DNA from: SLJN01 sp964505385
Lineage (GTDB): Bacteria; Bacteroidota; Rhodothermia; Balneolales; Natronogracilivirgulaceae
Length of the DNA: 64,000 nucleotides
Assembly (NCBI GenBank): GCA_964505385.1
Contig: CAZDIA010000009.1
Coordinates: forward strand, 1-64,000
Direction of reading: 5' to 3'
The notes beneath the pieces were generated by a model, which was not told the origin of the DNA, searched no databases, and saw nothing but the letters and a program-made list of their open reading frames with translations. Position numbers and translations under genes: made by a program. Of the stretch, positions 36,043-45,190 are shown piece by piece (positions within the stretch are counted from its first letter, which is position 1; each line of letters begins with the position of its first letter).

Positions 36043-36649
36043 TCTGTGAATGACTTTGTATTACGGTTAAATTTCCGGCGCATGAATATACGCTACATTA
36101 ACGCAAATAAAATGAGTTAATATTGCAGAAAATAAATTAGCAAAAAGTGCGGGCTTTATCATCCGCGAATTGAAACACCGCTACCTGTCATGAATTATCT
36201 GTGGCTCAAGTGTTGCTTGTTGGTGGGAGATTCCTCCCATGTGGTATGGCTGAGGGCGTTGCTGTTAATCGAATGGGTAGAATTGCATTAATTTTTGCAG
36301 ATTGTTGGTGGTGCCAGAGACATAGCGAAAACCCTTAATTGGCGCTACCATTGAAAAGGCAGGCTACCATTTAAGCCCTACCTGTCACCCCGACCGAAGC
36401 TGCGGGCTGTAACCCCGCCTTGAGCAATAATTTATCACGCTGCGAAGTGGAGGGGTCTGCAATAGCAAGGATTATGCCATACTACTGATAGAGACTTTGG
36501 CAGGTTTGCAGCTGCACAGATTCCTCCGCTCCATCGCGAATACACCTAAAATCCTTAGCTGCAATCCGAGCGCGATTTCGGTCGGAATGACACAATCTTT
36601 CTTTTTTATTGGTATGACGACTTTTTACAGAGGGCGAAGCCCTCCTCTC
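36043..36649. other. 607-bp gene-free region made of palindromic repeats
   Basis: No credible gene. It contains GGGAGATTCCTCCCATG-type text shared with the repeats at 46525 and 46809 (near 36225), an inverted-repeat element (36383-36592) and GAGGGCGAAGCCCTC, a 6-bp stem with GAA loop, near 36633. It separates the divergent gatB promoter from the 3' end of the nucleotidase gene. Confidence 0.65.
36383..36592. mobile_element. palindrome-ended intergenic element (MITE-like)
   Basis: Terminal inverted repeats 36383-36398 and 36577-36592 (TGTCACCCCGACCGAA and the complement of TTCGGTCGGAATGACA, two mismatches). The element is 210 bp and non-coding. Its outer words (CCGACCGAA, GGAATGACA) belong to the widespread bacterial repeat style that yields spurious HSERSE-like peptides. 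Confidence 0.55.
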
Positions 36650-37621
36650 CTAACCGCTCACCTGTTCTATGGTTCTTTTTAATACCGGGTCTTCAGAAAC
36701 ATTGTCATCAACAGAATAATTTGCCGGTTCGGCTGAAACAAGCTGGTTATCACGGTCAAATATAAAATCTATGCGGCCGAGTGAAATCCCTGAGTGGCCT
36801 ACCTGGGCGATCAGCGTTTTTGTGCCATCGTCGTGGCGGATTTCTTCCGGCTTTTCAAGGAAAGTATGGGTGTGCCCGCCGATGATGAGATCAAGGCCGG
36901 GAACCTCGCGGGCAATTATCCGGTCACTAACCTGTCCGTCGTCATAATCATAGCCAATATGACTGAGGCATATCACCATGTCGCACCCGAAATTATTCTT
37001 GAGACGGTTTGTTATATCCTGCGCAACTTCCACCGGCTCTTTGTAGGTAACTCCTCTGTGAAGTTCAGGGAGTACCAGGTTTTTGAAATCCACTCCAAGC
37101 CCGAATATGCCAAACCGAATTCCACTTATATTTCGGGTGATAAAATCCCGTACCCAGTAGCTCATACGGGTAAAACCGAAATCGTAATTGGCACTGACGA
37201 ACGGAAATTTTGCATTATCAACTACATCCACAAAACCGCTCACGCCATTGTCAAATTCGTGATTTCCGATTGTGCAGGCATCGTATTTCATATACGACAT
37301 CACCTCGAAATCCAGCGCCCCACCAAACATGTTGAAATAAGGTGTACCCTGGAACACATCACCCGCATCGAGCAGCAGATTATTGGGATTCTCCTCCCTG
37401 ATTTTTTTGATTAAAGTTGCCCGGCGCAACACCCCTCCTTTTCCGGGATAATCAAGGGAGTGATCCGGAAAAGGTTCTATTCTGGCGTGAGTATCATTGG
37501 TATGAAGTATGCTAATTCGCCTGTAGCCGTTATCGGCAAGCAATTGCCAGGGGGTTCCGCCCAAAAAAGCAGCACCGGCTCCACCGGCAGTAACAGTTCG
37601 AAGGAAGGATCTTCTGTTCAT
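36650..37621 (-). CDS. 5'-nucleotidase N-terminal metallophosphatase (half of a split enzyme)
   Basis: 323 residues. Twin-Arg start (NRRSFLRTVTAGG) suggests Tat export. Calcineurin-like motifs are complete: LHTNDTH, DAGDVFQG, IGNHEFDNG, CLSHIGYD and GGHTHTF. This is the catalytic domain of the UshA family, which removes phosphate from extracytoplasmic nucleotides. The usual C-terminal substrate domain is missing from this chain and is encoded by the gene just upstream. Its 3' end lies against repeat DNA. Confidence 0.87.
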   Translation of the reverse strand: MNRRSFLRTVTAGGAGAAFLGGTPWQLLADNGYRRISILHTNDTHARIEPFPDHSLDYPGKGGVLRRATLIKKIREENPNNLLLDAGDVFQGTPYFNMFGGALDFEVMSYMKYDACTIGNHEFDNGVSGFVDVVDNAKFPFVSANYDFGFTRMSYWVRDFITRNISGIRFGIFGLGVDFKNLVLPELHRGVTYKEPVEVAQDITNRLKNNFGCDMVICLSHIGYDYDDGQVSDRIIAREVPGLDLIIGGHTHTFLEKPEEIRHDDGTKTLIAQVGHSGISLGRIDFIFDRDNQLVSAEPANYSVDDNVSEDPVLKRTIEQVSG

Positions 37622-37627
37622 GCGGCC

Positions 37628-38398
37628 TTAACTTCTGATTCGATGATCGGTTTCAGGCGATACGGAACTCCTTGAATTCAGATAATCAATAATTGCATAC
37701 CGAACCAAAACATCAAGATCGTGCCGCTCTACAGGGTCATGCAATGCGCTGATCGGGCCGCCCCCATCCGCAATCCAGCTATTGGTAGCCACCCAGTATT
37801 CCTGATCCGGATCCACTCTTTCCGAGCCTATCATAACCCCGGATGCCTGATCATCTGAAATTTGCATCCGCATACCGCTGATTGCTTCGCCACCCGCTTC
37901 GGCAATCTGATCAGCCATTTTGAGGATCTGATCACCGGAATGTTTTTGAATTACGATGGTATTTTCAAAAGGCATTAACTCATATATCATCCCGACCGTA
38001 ATTTCTCCGGCAGGCAGAGATGATCGAAGCCCATCATTATTTGTGACAGCTATATGTATCCGGTGTCCCCTTTCGCCGGATGCGCGGGAGCGTAATATAT
38101 CCGCCACGTAATTGCCTAAGGCGCCCTCAGGCCGGCCGCGCTCGGCACTGTTTTCGTTCGTAACCAGCACCCGGTCCATCTCATCCCGCACTTTGTTGAT
38201 GTAGGGACGAATTAAATCATCCAGTTCCCGGTCTTCATCAAGAGTGTCGGTGATTGAATAGTATTGATGCTCGTAGTCACCGGCATATACCGAATCGCTT
38301 TCTTCCGCGGATTCTTCACTGGTGCCGCATGAGATGAGAATAGCTGCGATGGCGGTAAATAATATTGGTTTCAAATAAAAAGTGAGGTGACAAGACAT
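37628..38398 (-). CDS. 5'-nucleotidase C-terminal domain lipoprotein (other half)
   Basis: 256 residues. Lipobox in AILISCGTS makes it a lipoprotein. The body is a stand-alone 5_nucleotid_C domain: GNYVADILR, TNNDGLRSSLPAGEITVG, MPFENTIV and ATNSWIADGGG. In UshA-type enzymes this domain binds the nucleoside base. The catalytic half follows 6 bp downstream, so the two chains probably form one enzyme at the outer envelope. The gene order places the substrate domain first. Confidence 0.85.
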   Translation of the reverse strand: MSCHLTFYLKPILFTAIAAILISCGTSEESAEESDSVYAGDYEHQYYSITDTLDEDRELDDLIRPYINKVRDEMDRVLVTNENSAERGRPEGALGNYVADILRSRASGERGHRIHIAVTNNDGLRSSLPAGEITVGMIYELMPFENTIVIQKHSGDQILKMADQIAEAGGEAISGMRMQISDDQASGVMIGSERVDPDQEYWVATNSWIADGGGPISALHDPVERHDLDVLVRYAIIDYLNSRSSVSPETDHRIRS

Positions 38399-38401
38399 AT
38401 A

Positions 38402-39157
38402 CTACTGCCCGCCAAACTGTTCCATAATAAGCTGCTGTAAGTTTACTACCTCCAGATTTTCGGGAACATCAAGCCGGCTTTCAGTAATTTCGTCCTCATT
38501 TATCCGGTCCATACGGATGATATTTTTGAGCTGTTCTCCTTCATATCGCTCTACAACAAGAGGGGTATTACCGTCACGCATCCATTGTTGAACCGGCATT
38601 TCAGAATACCCGGACAACTGAGCCAGCCAATCTTCAGCGATTAAACCCCAGTTAATTCGTAATCCATCCGAAAGCCACACATGATGTGTGACATCTTCGG
38701 TGCGATCAGTAATCACCCACTTGCTCGCCCGGTATCCATTGATATCTTTGGTTTCGCCGGTTTCTGAAAATTCAAGTTCGTCTTGCTGCTCGCTTTCTTC
38801 TTCAATTTGCTGCTGCAGATTACCCATCATATTGATCAGCGCCTCAATCTGATCATTTTCGATTTTCAAAGCTTTGTTACTGCCGCCATATAAAACAATA
38901 TCGCGGTTATCGTGGCGAATAAGCGCATAGGTAATCGAATCATTGGTAAGCTGATCCAGCTCATCAATCCCTTCAAAGTCCGAAATCAAAAGACGGTCAG
39001 GATCCATCATCAGGATGAGCCGGTCATTAAATTCTTCTTCACCGTCCTCATTAATAGAATATCCACTGATTTCAATTGAACCGGTAAAATAATCCTGAGA
39101 CCAGCTTAGCTGAGCGGTAAACAGGAACAGTGAAAGAAAAATGATCAAGCTTTTCAT
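38402..39157 (-). CDS. secreted DUF4412-like protein
   Basis: 251 residues with a signal peptide (ends near SWSQ). It resembles Bacteroidota DUF4412 proteins: an N-terminal YFTGSIEISG strand, a central acidic Gln/Glu-rich segment (about 110-135), and GYRASKWVITDR...HHVWLSDGL typical of the family. Function unknown, periplasmic or surface. It follows mnmA by 31 bp and ends 3 bp before the nucleotidase pair. Confidence 0.7.
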   Translation of the reverse strand: MKSLIIFLSLFLFTAQLSWSQDYFTGSIEISGYSINEDGEEEFNDRLILMMDPDRLLISDFEGIDELDQLTNDSITYALIRHDNRDIVLYGGSNKALKIENDQIEALINMMGNLQQQIEEESEQQDELEFSETGETKDINGYRASKWVITDRTEDVTHHVWLSDGLRINWGLIAEDWLAQLSGYSEMPVQQWMRDGNTPLVVERYEGEQLKNIIRMDRINEDEITESRLDVPENLEVVNLQQLIMEQFGGQ

Positions 39158-39188
39158 GATAGTCGAATTAAGTATTAGGCTGATATAA

Positions 39189-40322
39189 TTACTGATCGAT
39201 TAGCTCAGCGGTTACCGGATCATTCACTTTGTGAATCCAGCCGCCGGCAATGACATCATCGCCTTCATAGCAGACAAGTGCCTGACCCGGGGTGATGGCA
39301 CTCCTACCTCCCGGAAAACGTATACTGATCTCATCATCCCCTGTTTGTGTCAGAAAACCGGGTTTTCCGTCATCATTATAACGGATGGCTCCCTCTACCT
39401 GCATATCTTCTTCAGGTACGCGGTCATATTTAACCATGTTGATATTCCGGGCGTTGCACCAGGTGTGATTCAGGTCTTCAGCATCCCCGACGGTAATGGT
39501 ATTGGTTTCGGGATCAATATGGGTAACGTAAACCGGTTTGCCCATTGCGAGATGCAATCCCCTTCGCTGGCCGATAGTGTAGAAAGGGTATCCCTTATGC
39601 CGCCCAATGACATTGCCTTCTTTATCTACAAAATATCCACCGTCAACCTGCTCTTCAAGCCCGTCAACTCTATCCCTGAGGAAACGGCGATAGTCGTTAT
39701 CCGGAACGAAGCAAATCTCGTAGGAATCTTTTTTATTGGCTACATTGTACAGCCCGAATTCAGATGCAAGCTCGCGAATTTCCGGTTTTTGATAACCGCC
39801 GAGCGGGAAAATAGTGTGCTTCAGATTTTCCTGGCTAACTCCCCACAAGGCATAAGACTGGTCTTTATCACGATCCACACCCCGCGAGATGATGTAGCGG
39901 CCGTTTTCTTCCCGAACCTGAGCATAATGCCCGGTGGCGATATAATCACAGCCGAGATTTTTCGCGCGTCTTAACATTGCTGTCCACTTGATATGGGTAT
40001 TGCACAGCACGCAGGGATTAGGAGTTCGTCCATTCATGTATTCATCAACAAACCGGTCAATAACCCAATCGCCGAATTCATCCCTGATATCTACAATGAA
40101 ATGTTTAAAACCATACTTGGAAGCAATCATGCGGGCATCATTCATTGATTCCAGCGTACAGCACCCCGTTTCTTTATTGGAGTTCCCCCCGCTGGATGAA
40201 TAATCCCACGTTTTCATGGTAATTCCGATTACTTCATAGCCCTGCTCTTTGAGCAATACAGCGGTAACGGAGGAATCAACCCCACCGCTCATGGCTACCA
40301 ATACTTTTCCTTTACGACTCAT
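39189..40322 (-). CDS. mnmA: tRNA-specific 2-thiouridylase MnmA
   Basis: 377 residues. Makes s2U34 in tRNA for Lys, Glu and Gln. The PP-loop is VAMSGGVDSS (8-17), the first catalytic Cys is in NPCVLCN and the second in YEICFVPDNDYRRFL. KDQSYALWGVSQENL and the C-terminal beta barrel (GGRSAITPGQALVCYEGDDVIAGG pattern) complete the match. First gene of a run with the secreted protein and the nucleotidase pair, with modest gaps. Confidence 0.97.
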   Translation of the reverse strand: MSRKGKVLVAMSGGVDSSVTAVLLKEQGYEVIGITMKTWDYSSSGGNSNKETGCCTLESMNDARMIASKYGFKHFIVDIRDEFGDWVIDRFVDEYMNGRTPNPCVLCNTHIKWTAMLRRAKNLGCDYIATGHYAQVREENGRYIISRGVDRDKDQSYALWGVSQENLKHTIFPLGGYQKPEIRELASEFGLYNVANKKDSYEICFVPDNDYRRFLRDRVDGLEEQVDGGYFVDKEGNVIGRHKGYPFYTIGQRRGLHLAMGKPVYVTHIDPETNTITVGDAEDLNHTWCNARNINMVKYDRVPEEDMQVEGAIRYNDDGKPGFLTQTGDDEISIRFPGGRSAITPGQALVCYEGDDVIAGGWIHKVNDPVTAELIDQ

Positions 40323-40474
40323 TGTAATATTATAATTTTACAAGCACAGTAATTTAAGATTCCCGCAAAACTTCGGTTTATGATAACGGTGGGCTAACGA
40401 AGCGCAAAAATGAATCTTGCTGTAAAAGCCTGAGAAATGAGAGAAACTGATCACATGAGTAACCAGCGTTACCC

Positions 40475-40566
40475 TTAAAAGAATAGCCCGGCGGTGTGTT
40501 GCGGGGCGCCGGCTTAACAATCAAATCAGGCTTCAGGTCATCTCGGGGAACCTACCCGGAGGAGAT
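40475..40566 (-). other. structured 3' region after the HNH gene: two hairpins
   Basis: Reading leftwards, the HNH stop codon touches a hairpin (40540-40566, ATCTC/GAGAT outer stem with CGGG/CCC inner stem). A second GC-rich hairpin follows at 40485-40514 (AGCC-GGCG with AGCCCGGCG, one bulge) and then TATTCTTTT. The second hairpin looks like a terminator; the first is unexplained. A small RNA is possible but not shown. Confidence 0.5.
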
Positions 40567-41072
40567 CATACCATATACAAATATGGCTTCCAATTGTCAT
40601 CAATTGTTCCGCAAAAATCTCGCAGAAAGATGATATGATTGGGTTTGAATGGTCTCCGGTTGAGTTTCATTCCGGCCTCCTTAGGTGTCCGGTTCCCTTT
40701 TCTGTGATTGCAGGTTGTGCAGGCAGTTACCAGATTTTCCCACTGATCACTTCCACCCCTGCTTTTGGGGATTACGTGATCGATTGTCAATTTCTCGGAA
40801 GTACCGCAATATTGACAATTGTGCCGGTCTCGTTTAAGGATATTCTTACGGGAGAGCACAATTTTTTTATAGGGAATACGAGCATATCTGTGCAACCGGA
40901 TTACAGATGGGTAATCATAAGATTCGTAAACCGTACGCACTTTATGGGAAGGCCTGTCGTGAAGCATCTCCGCTTTTTCAAGAAACAAAAGCATGAGAGA
41001 CTTCTTGACATTGACCACACTTAGCGGTTGATAGTCCTGATTCAGAATTAGAACATTGCCATTTAAAACCAT
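40566..41072 (-). CDS. HNH endonuclease family protein
   Basis: 168 residues. The HNH core is clear: HNCQYCGTSEKLTIDH and CTTCNHRKGNRTPKEAG, with a CxxC/CxxC zinc pair around DHVIPKSRGG. The N-terminal part (NGNVLILNQDYQPLSVV) is typical of a widely conserved chromosomal HNH family in Bacteroidota and cyanobacteria, with unproved function, rather than of a restriction enzyme. It stands alone before a repeat-rich gap of about 720 bp. Confidence 0.88.
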   Translation of the reverse strand: MVLNGNVLILNQDYQPLSVVNVKKSLMLLFLEKAEMLHDRPSHKVRTVYESYDYPSVIRLHRYARIPYKKIVLSRKNILKRDRHNCQYCGTSEKLTIDHVIPKSRGGSDQWENLVTACTTCNHRKGNRTPKEAGMKLNRRPFKPNHIIFLRDFCGTIDDNWKPYLYMV

Positions 41073-41417
41073 AATTCTACATGTGGATTACATGTCTGCT
41101 TTAGTTACTCACCAGCAGTGATGCTGATGAATGTCACCGATTATAAATACAAATAATGCATAAAACGTTTCAAAATGGATTTGTATCATGTTTACAGGGT
41201 AAACAACATTCAATGCTGGTTTTAACCCCATAACTGGTTTGTCAAAGCTACCGTTGGTGTTACATAATGAACATATACGTAACAATTACAGTATAGTAGG
41301 TATTTTTAGACACCTTATCAACAGCTTAATTGATCGAGTTACCCTATTTGTTTTGAGAATTATGCTCTGGGTCTCGTGCTCCTTAAAATCAACTCAACAC
41401 ACAATGGCTTAATTAGA

Positions 41418-41760
41418 GTGGACAGCCCGGCAGGCATCGCCGGCTATCGGAAGAGAAAAAACCTTGCCATACCTCAACATTCTTTTACTATTTCCTCACC
41501 AAACCATCGGCTTGCTTCTGGCTGTCGGCACAGGCGATGAGGCTACTGCTTTCCGGACAGCCCGCCCTTATACTTAAAATCATCTCAACACCCGATGTCT
41601 TGATTAGGGCGGACAGCCCGGGAAGCCTCGCCAGCTGTCGGAAGCAGGAAATCTTTGCCAAACCTCAACTGTGTTGCTCTGCGTCTTTTACTCAGCGCTC
41701 CCTGCGGTTAAACCGGAAGCCCTTTAATTCGACAGCCCACTTTGAGTGGGCAGTCGAAGA
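41418..41760. repeat. interspersed repeat family R1, copy D (diverged, extended)
   Basis: Starts GTGGACAGCCCGG, then CGCCGGCTATCGGAAG, the ACCTCAACATTCTTT core, the GGCTGTCGG / CCGGACAGCCC hairpin, a second GGACAGCCCGGG and CCAGCTGTCGGAAG, and passes into TCTGCG...TGCGGTTAA and GACAGCCCACTTTGAGTGGGC text. The gap 41073-41417 before it is plain AT-rich sequence with nothing recognised. Confidence 0.75.
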
Positions 41761-41793
41761 ATTTTTCCTCTGCGGTTTATACCGTTATTTCTA

Positions 41794-43437
41794 TCAGTCG
41801 GCAAATTCAACATCATTTTTGCGTGGGAGCAGATGCTCTAATTGTGCTGTGTGATAAGCAATTGTGGCCACCATCACCGCAGACCGTTTCAGGTCCTCTT
41901 CTTTTAACCGTTCAAACACATCCATATTGGAATGGTGGGTTTTGGACCAATATTCTATAGGATCCTGAATAAACTGAAAACCGGGCAATCCCATAGTATC
42001 AAACGGAACATGATCGGTTGAACCGGTGCTTCGGTATGATACCGTAGCGGCATCCCAGTCATGAAATGGCTGGAACCAGGTGCGAAAATAATCTCTCAGC
42101 GCTTCATTTTCCTGCAGATTGATTCCCCGGATCTGCCCGGTGCCGTTGTCGAAGTTGTAATAAGCCGAAAGCTTATCATAACCATCTTTTCGTTCAATTT
42201 CTTCGAAATCCCATATTTCACCATCCACGGGTTCCGCAAAATGGTCCTGTACATAATGAACCGAGCCGTGAAGCCCCTGCTCTTCCCCATCCCAAAGAGC
42301 AATTCTAATGGTGCGCTTCGGTTCCACTCCTGTTTCTGAGAGGATACGCATCACCTCCATCATGACCGAGCTGCCTGCGGCATTATCCGTAGCGCCGGTT
42401 CCGGAATGCCATGAATCGAGATGGGCGCCAATCATCACTACTTCATCTCCGACATCGGGATCTGTTCCCGGTATTTCGGCGATTGTATTATATCCCATCA
42501 GATCATCCGTGTTGTAACGGGTTTCCAGTTCCATTTCAAGTTCAACTTCAACTTCTTTTTCGAGCATACGGAATAAGCGGCCATATTGGTCGCGCGTCAA
42601 TGAGAGCTGAGGAACGGGATCAGGAGCATCCGCTTCATGCGGGCGGGGACGCTCCCGCCAGCCCAAATCAGGGTCCGCGGGTAGTTGAGCACTGGTTATG
42701 GCAATTTGACCGAATCTACCACGATAGCTCTGATCCAGGACGGCGAGGGGTTCTTCATCATGCAGAAACTGCATAAATTCATACTGGTCATTAGCCTGAC
42801 TGCTACCGCCGGAAGTTCCTTCTCCTTCTTCAGCCATGCGATCCGGTCCGGCATTGGCCATATTTAATAGTTGTGAGTCGTCAAACCGAATCGCTAGCGG
42901 GTCCCAGTGAAATTCCGGGTCCTCAGGCTGTTCAACCATCACAAATTTATTATCAAGCTGCCCTTCGTATTCGCGATAATCCATTTCAGGACTCAGGTAA
43001 ATAACCTCGCCTTTAACAGGCTCATCATAGCCCGGTGACCATGCTTTCGGATACGCGGTGACGGGGAAGTAGGAATACTCACTGTGAGCGTGCAGAGCGA
43101 AACGGTCGAGCTCCCAGCCTCTTCCGAATGGACCCCATTCATGCAGATGCGCGTTTTCCAGTCCCATTTCTTCAAGCACTTCCAGGGTATAATCATTTGC
43201 TCGCCGCATCTGTGCCGAATTGGTAAGGCGAGGTCCGTAGACATCGGTCAGCCAGCTCGCATATTCCATCACTTTGGAGTTTTCCATACCTTCTTCACTG
43301 AATAGCTCAACAGCTTCCATGTCGAGTGTGGGCTCCTCCGTTTGCTGAGCAACAGCCTCTTCACTTGCTGAACACCCCAAAAGAGTGCCGACCAACAGCG
43401 CTCCTGTGGACACATTAACCATATATTTTCTGAACAT
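41794..43437 (-). CDS. M28-family metallopeptidase lipoprotein with PA-like insert
   Basis: About 547 residues from Met at 43437, which gives a signal peptide ending in a lipobox LLGC; the frame is open 25 codons further upstream. Zinc aminopeptidase/carboxypeptidase of the M28 family. Ligands are seen in GAHLDSWHSGTGATDNAAG, LWDGEEQGLHGS and STDHVPFDTMG. A protease-associated-like region lies before the catalytic domain (about 130-290). It is probably surface or periplasmic and degrades peptides. The gene is bracketed by R1 copies D and E. Confidence 0.88.
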   Translation of the reverse strand: MFRKYMVNVSTGALLVGTLLGCSASEEAVAQQTEEPTLDMEAVELFSEEGMENSKVMEYASWLTDVYGPRLTNSAQMRRANDYTLEVLEEMGLENAHLHEWGPFGRGWELDRFALHAHSEYSYFPVTAYPKAWSPGYDEPVKGEVIYLSPEMDYREYEGQLDNKFVMVEQPEDPEFHWDPLAIRFDDSQLLNMANAGPDRMAEEGEGTSGGSSQANDQYEFMQFLHDEEPLAVLDQSYRGRFGQIAITSAQLPADPDLGWRERPRPHEADAPDPVPQLSLTRDQYGRLFRMLEKEVEVELEMELETRYNTDDLMGYNTIAEIPGTDPDVGDEVVMIGAHLDSWHSGTGATDNAAGSSVMMEVMRILSETGVEPKRTIRIALWDGEEQGLHGSVHYVQDHFAEPVDGEIWDFEEIERKDGYDKLSAYYNFDNGTGQIRGINLQENEALRDYFRTWFQPFHDWDAATVSYRSTGSTDHVPFDTMGLPGFQFIQDPIEYWSKTHHSNMDVFERLKEEDLKRSAVMVATIAYHTAQLEHLLPRKNDVEFAD

Positions 43438-43526
43438 ACTTTGCTTTATTTGATTAATAAATGGCCATAGTATGCTGCCATATATCCAAAAAAGCAATGT
43501 TGATTTTTTCATTTATGATTTTGTTA

Positions 43527-43990
43527 CCACCGAGATCACAGTGTTTTAGCGCAGAGGGGTAAAAATCTTCGGTTTCCCGCTTTTCGGCTGCCCGTTCTTC
43601 GTCTGTCCACCCCGAGACTCGCTTATAGCTCGCTCAGGATTTCACTTCTTTGTGGGCTGCCGAATTCAAAGGCTTTCAATCTTCTGCGTAAATCAACGAA
43701 CAAAATCAGTGCAAATCTCCGTGATAGGTGAGAGTTCCGTTTGCCGGTAAGTCTCGCCGGCTGTCGGCACAGCAGATGAGACCTCTGCTTTCCGGACAGC
43801 CCGGGTTGCGTCTCCGATTGCCAAACCTCAACCTTTGTTCTGCGTTTTTTGCCCTGCGCTCCTCTGTGGTTAAACCGGAAGCCCTTAAATTCGACAGCCC
43901 ACTTTGAGTGGGCAGCCGAAAAGCATTATCCCCTGTGTAACTCTGCGTTTTTTGCCCTGCACTCTCTGTGGTTAATTCGGAAGCCATGGA
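43527..43990. repeat. inverted CACAGAG-type repeat pair flanking copy E
   Basis: TTACCACCGAGATCACAG...GCGCAGAG (43525-43556) is matched in inverted orientation by CTCTGCGTTTTTTGCCC...CTCTGTGGTTAA (about 43941-43975). Similar text also occurs at 43830-43875 and in copy D. The 504-bp gap between the M28 gene and the next gene holds only these repeats. Confidence 0.6.
43755..43923. repeat. interspersed repeat family R1, copy E (partial)
   Basis: Carries GCCGGCTGTCGG, a hairpin closed by CCGGACAGCCCGG, a CCAAACCTCAAC core and GACAGCCCACTTTGAGTGGGC, all shared with copy D. The CACGTTATTACG segment of copies A-C is replaced by TCTGCG text. Confidence 0.7.
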
Positions 43991-44016
43991 GGCATCGACT
44001 CGGCACAGTGGATGGT

Positions 44017-45159
44017 TCATTCGGCATCAGTCAGGGGGAAGACCTCCTCCATGCCGTCCGGGCGGTATTCTCTGGGGTTTACGTCGGCAAGTCGCCGAAA
44101 GGCAAAGAAGCCATAGCGGGTTGCTCCGTAGGTTTCCAGAATTTCACCTTCTTCATCGATGGTGAGTGGCCGCTCGTTTAGTTCAAGATAGGAAGTCTGG
44201 GATCTGGAATGGCTGCGGTTATGATCCCGAAGCCAGTCCCTGTAGCGCCGGGTTTCTTCACCTTTGGTGTAGATGATTTCCAGTTTACCAAAGAAATTCA
44301 TTTTGTAGGCCTCCTCCTCATTATCATAGTTAATCAACCTGCTGCGTCTTTCACGTCTTTTATCCTGACTGTAATTGCCCCGTGCATCGCGATTGTGAAT
44401 ATACATGATGAAGCCTTCCGAACTAATCTCACCATTGATCAGCGATAACAGAAAATGCCGGAATGATCCGAGAAAAGCCTCTTCCCTCTCTATTTCCCAC
44501 TTTTCCTTCTGCTGCGAATCTGCCGGCGTCATCTCTTCAAACAGAGGTTCGCCGTCCCATTTAGTGGTAGTTCCCGTAGTTGTAAATTCATCCAGATGGT
44601 AGGTGATTTTATATCCCAGCGAATAATTCTTTATACGAAGCGGCTCAGCAGCTTCCGCCGTTAACCTCCCCCACCAGTTGCGGTCGAAATTCAGAACTTC
44701 GCGATTGATTATTTCTACTGAATCAGCGCGCTCGGAGGTTCCAATAAATTCATTTTTAAATCTCCTGAAATTTCTTTGCCAGTCTTCATCCGCTTTGTCT
44801 TCAACAGTAACTTCTTCGAGTTCTACATCTTCCGGCTTCATTTTATAATCAAGAGTATCGACGGATGCCGACAGCATTTTGTCTTCGGCGATATTTTCGT
44901 ATCCCAATTTCGAGATGTAAATCCGGTAAGCGCCGGGACTCACCTTACTCAGCTCGTAGCGACCATCATCATCCGTAACGGTGCCTATGGTTGTTTCACT
45001 GAGGAAAACATGCACTCCGACAAGTGGCCGCCCTCTTTCTGAATCAACTATACGGCCTTCTATGGTGATAGAATTTTCACTTATCCCGGTGGCATTTACG
45101 GAAAAAATAATCCCCGGAACAATGATCGAGAAAATGAGTATGTATAGCAGACTTCTCAT
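44017..45159 (-). CDS. carboxypeptidase-regulatory-like domain protein, paralogue 1
   Basis: 380 residues with a signal peptide. A CarbopepD_reg_2 beta-sandwich (about 30-115) has the usual GRIVDSERGRPLVGVHV and DDDGRYELSKVSPGAYRI pattern found at the head of TonB receptors. It is followed by a 260-residue region of unknown fold that keeps blocks EFIGTSERAD, WDGEPLFEEM, GSFRHF and YLELNERPLTID. There is no barrel, so it is a free periplasmic or surface protein. It is paralogous along its whole length to the next gene upstream, 31 bp away. Confidence 0.8.
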   Translation of the reverse strand: MRSLLYILIFSIIVPGIIFSVNATGISENSITIEGRIVDSERGRPLVGVHVFLSETTIGTVTDDDGRYELSKVSPGAYRIYISKLGYENIAEDKMLSASVDTLDYKMKPEDVELEEVTVEDKADEDWQRNFRRFKNEFIGTSERADSVEIINREVLNFDRNWWGRLTAEAAEPLRIKNYSLGYKITYHLDEFTTTGTTTKWDGEPLFEEMTPADSQQKEKWEIEREEAFLGSFRHFLLSLINGEISSEGFIMYIHNRDARGNYSQDKRRERRSRLINYDNEEEAYKMNFFGKLEIIYTKGEETRRYRDWLRDHNRSHSRSQTSYLELNERPLTIDEEGEILETYGATRYGFFAFRRLADVNPREYRPDGMEEVFPLTDAE

Positions 45160-45190
45160 AAACTGTTACTATGCAATCGCTGGCAGTTAT

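Noticed and set aside
43849..44181. 110-residue plus-strand open frame at the end of the first paralogue gene
   Set aside because: Overlaps repeat copy E and the antisense of a clear coding region.
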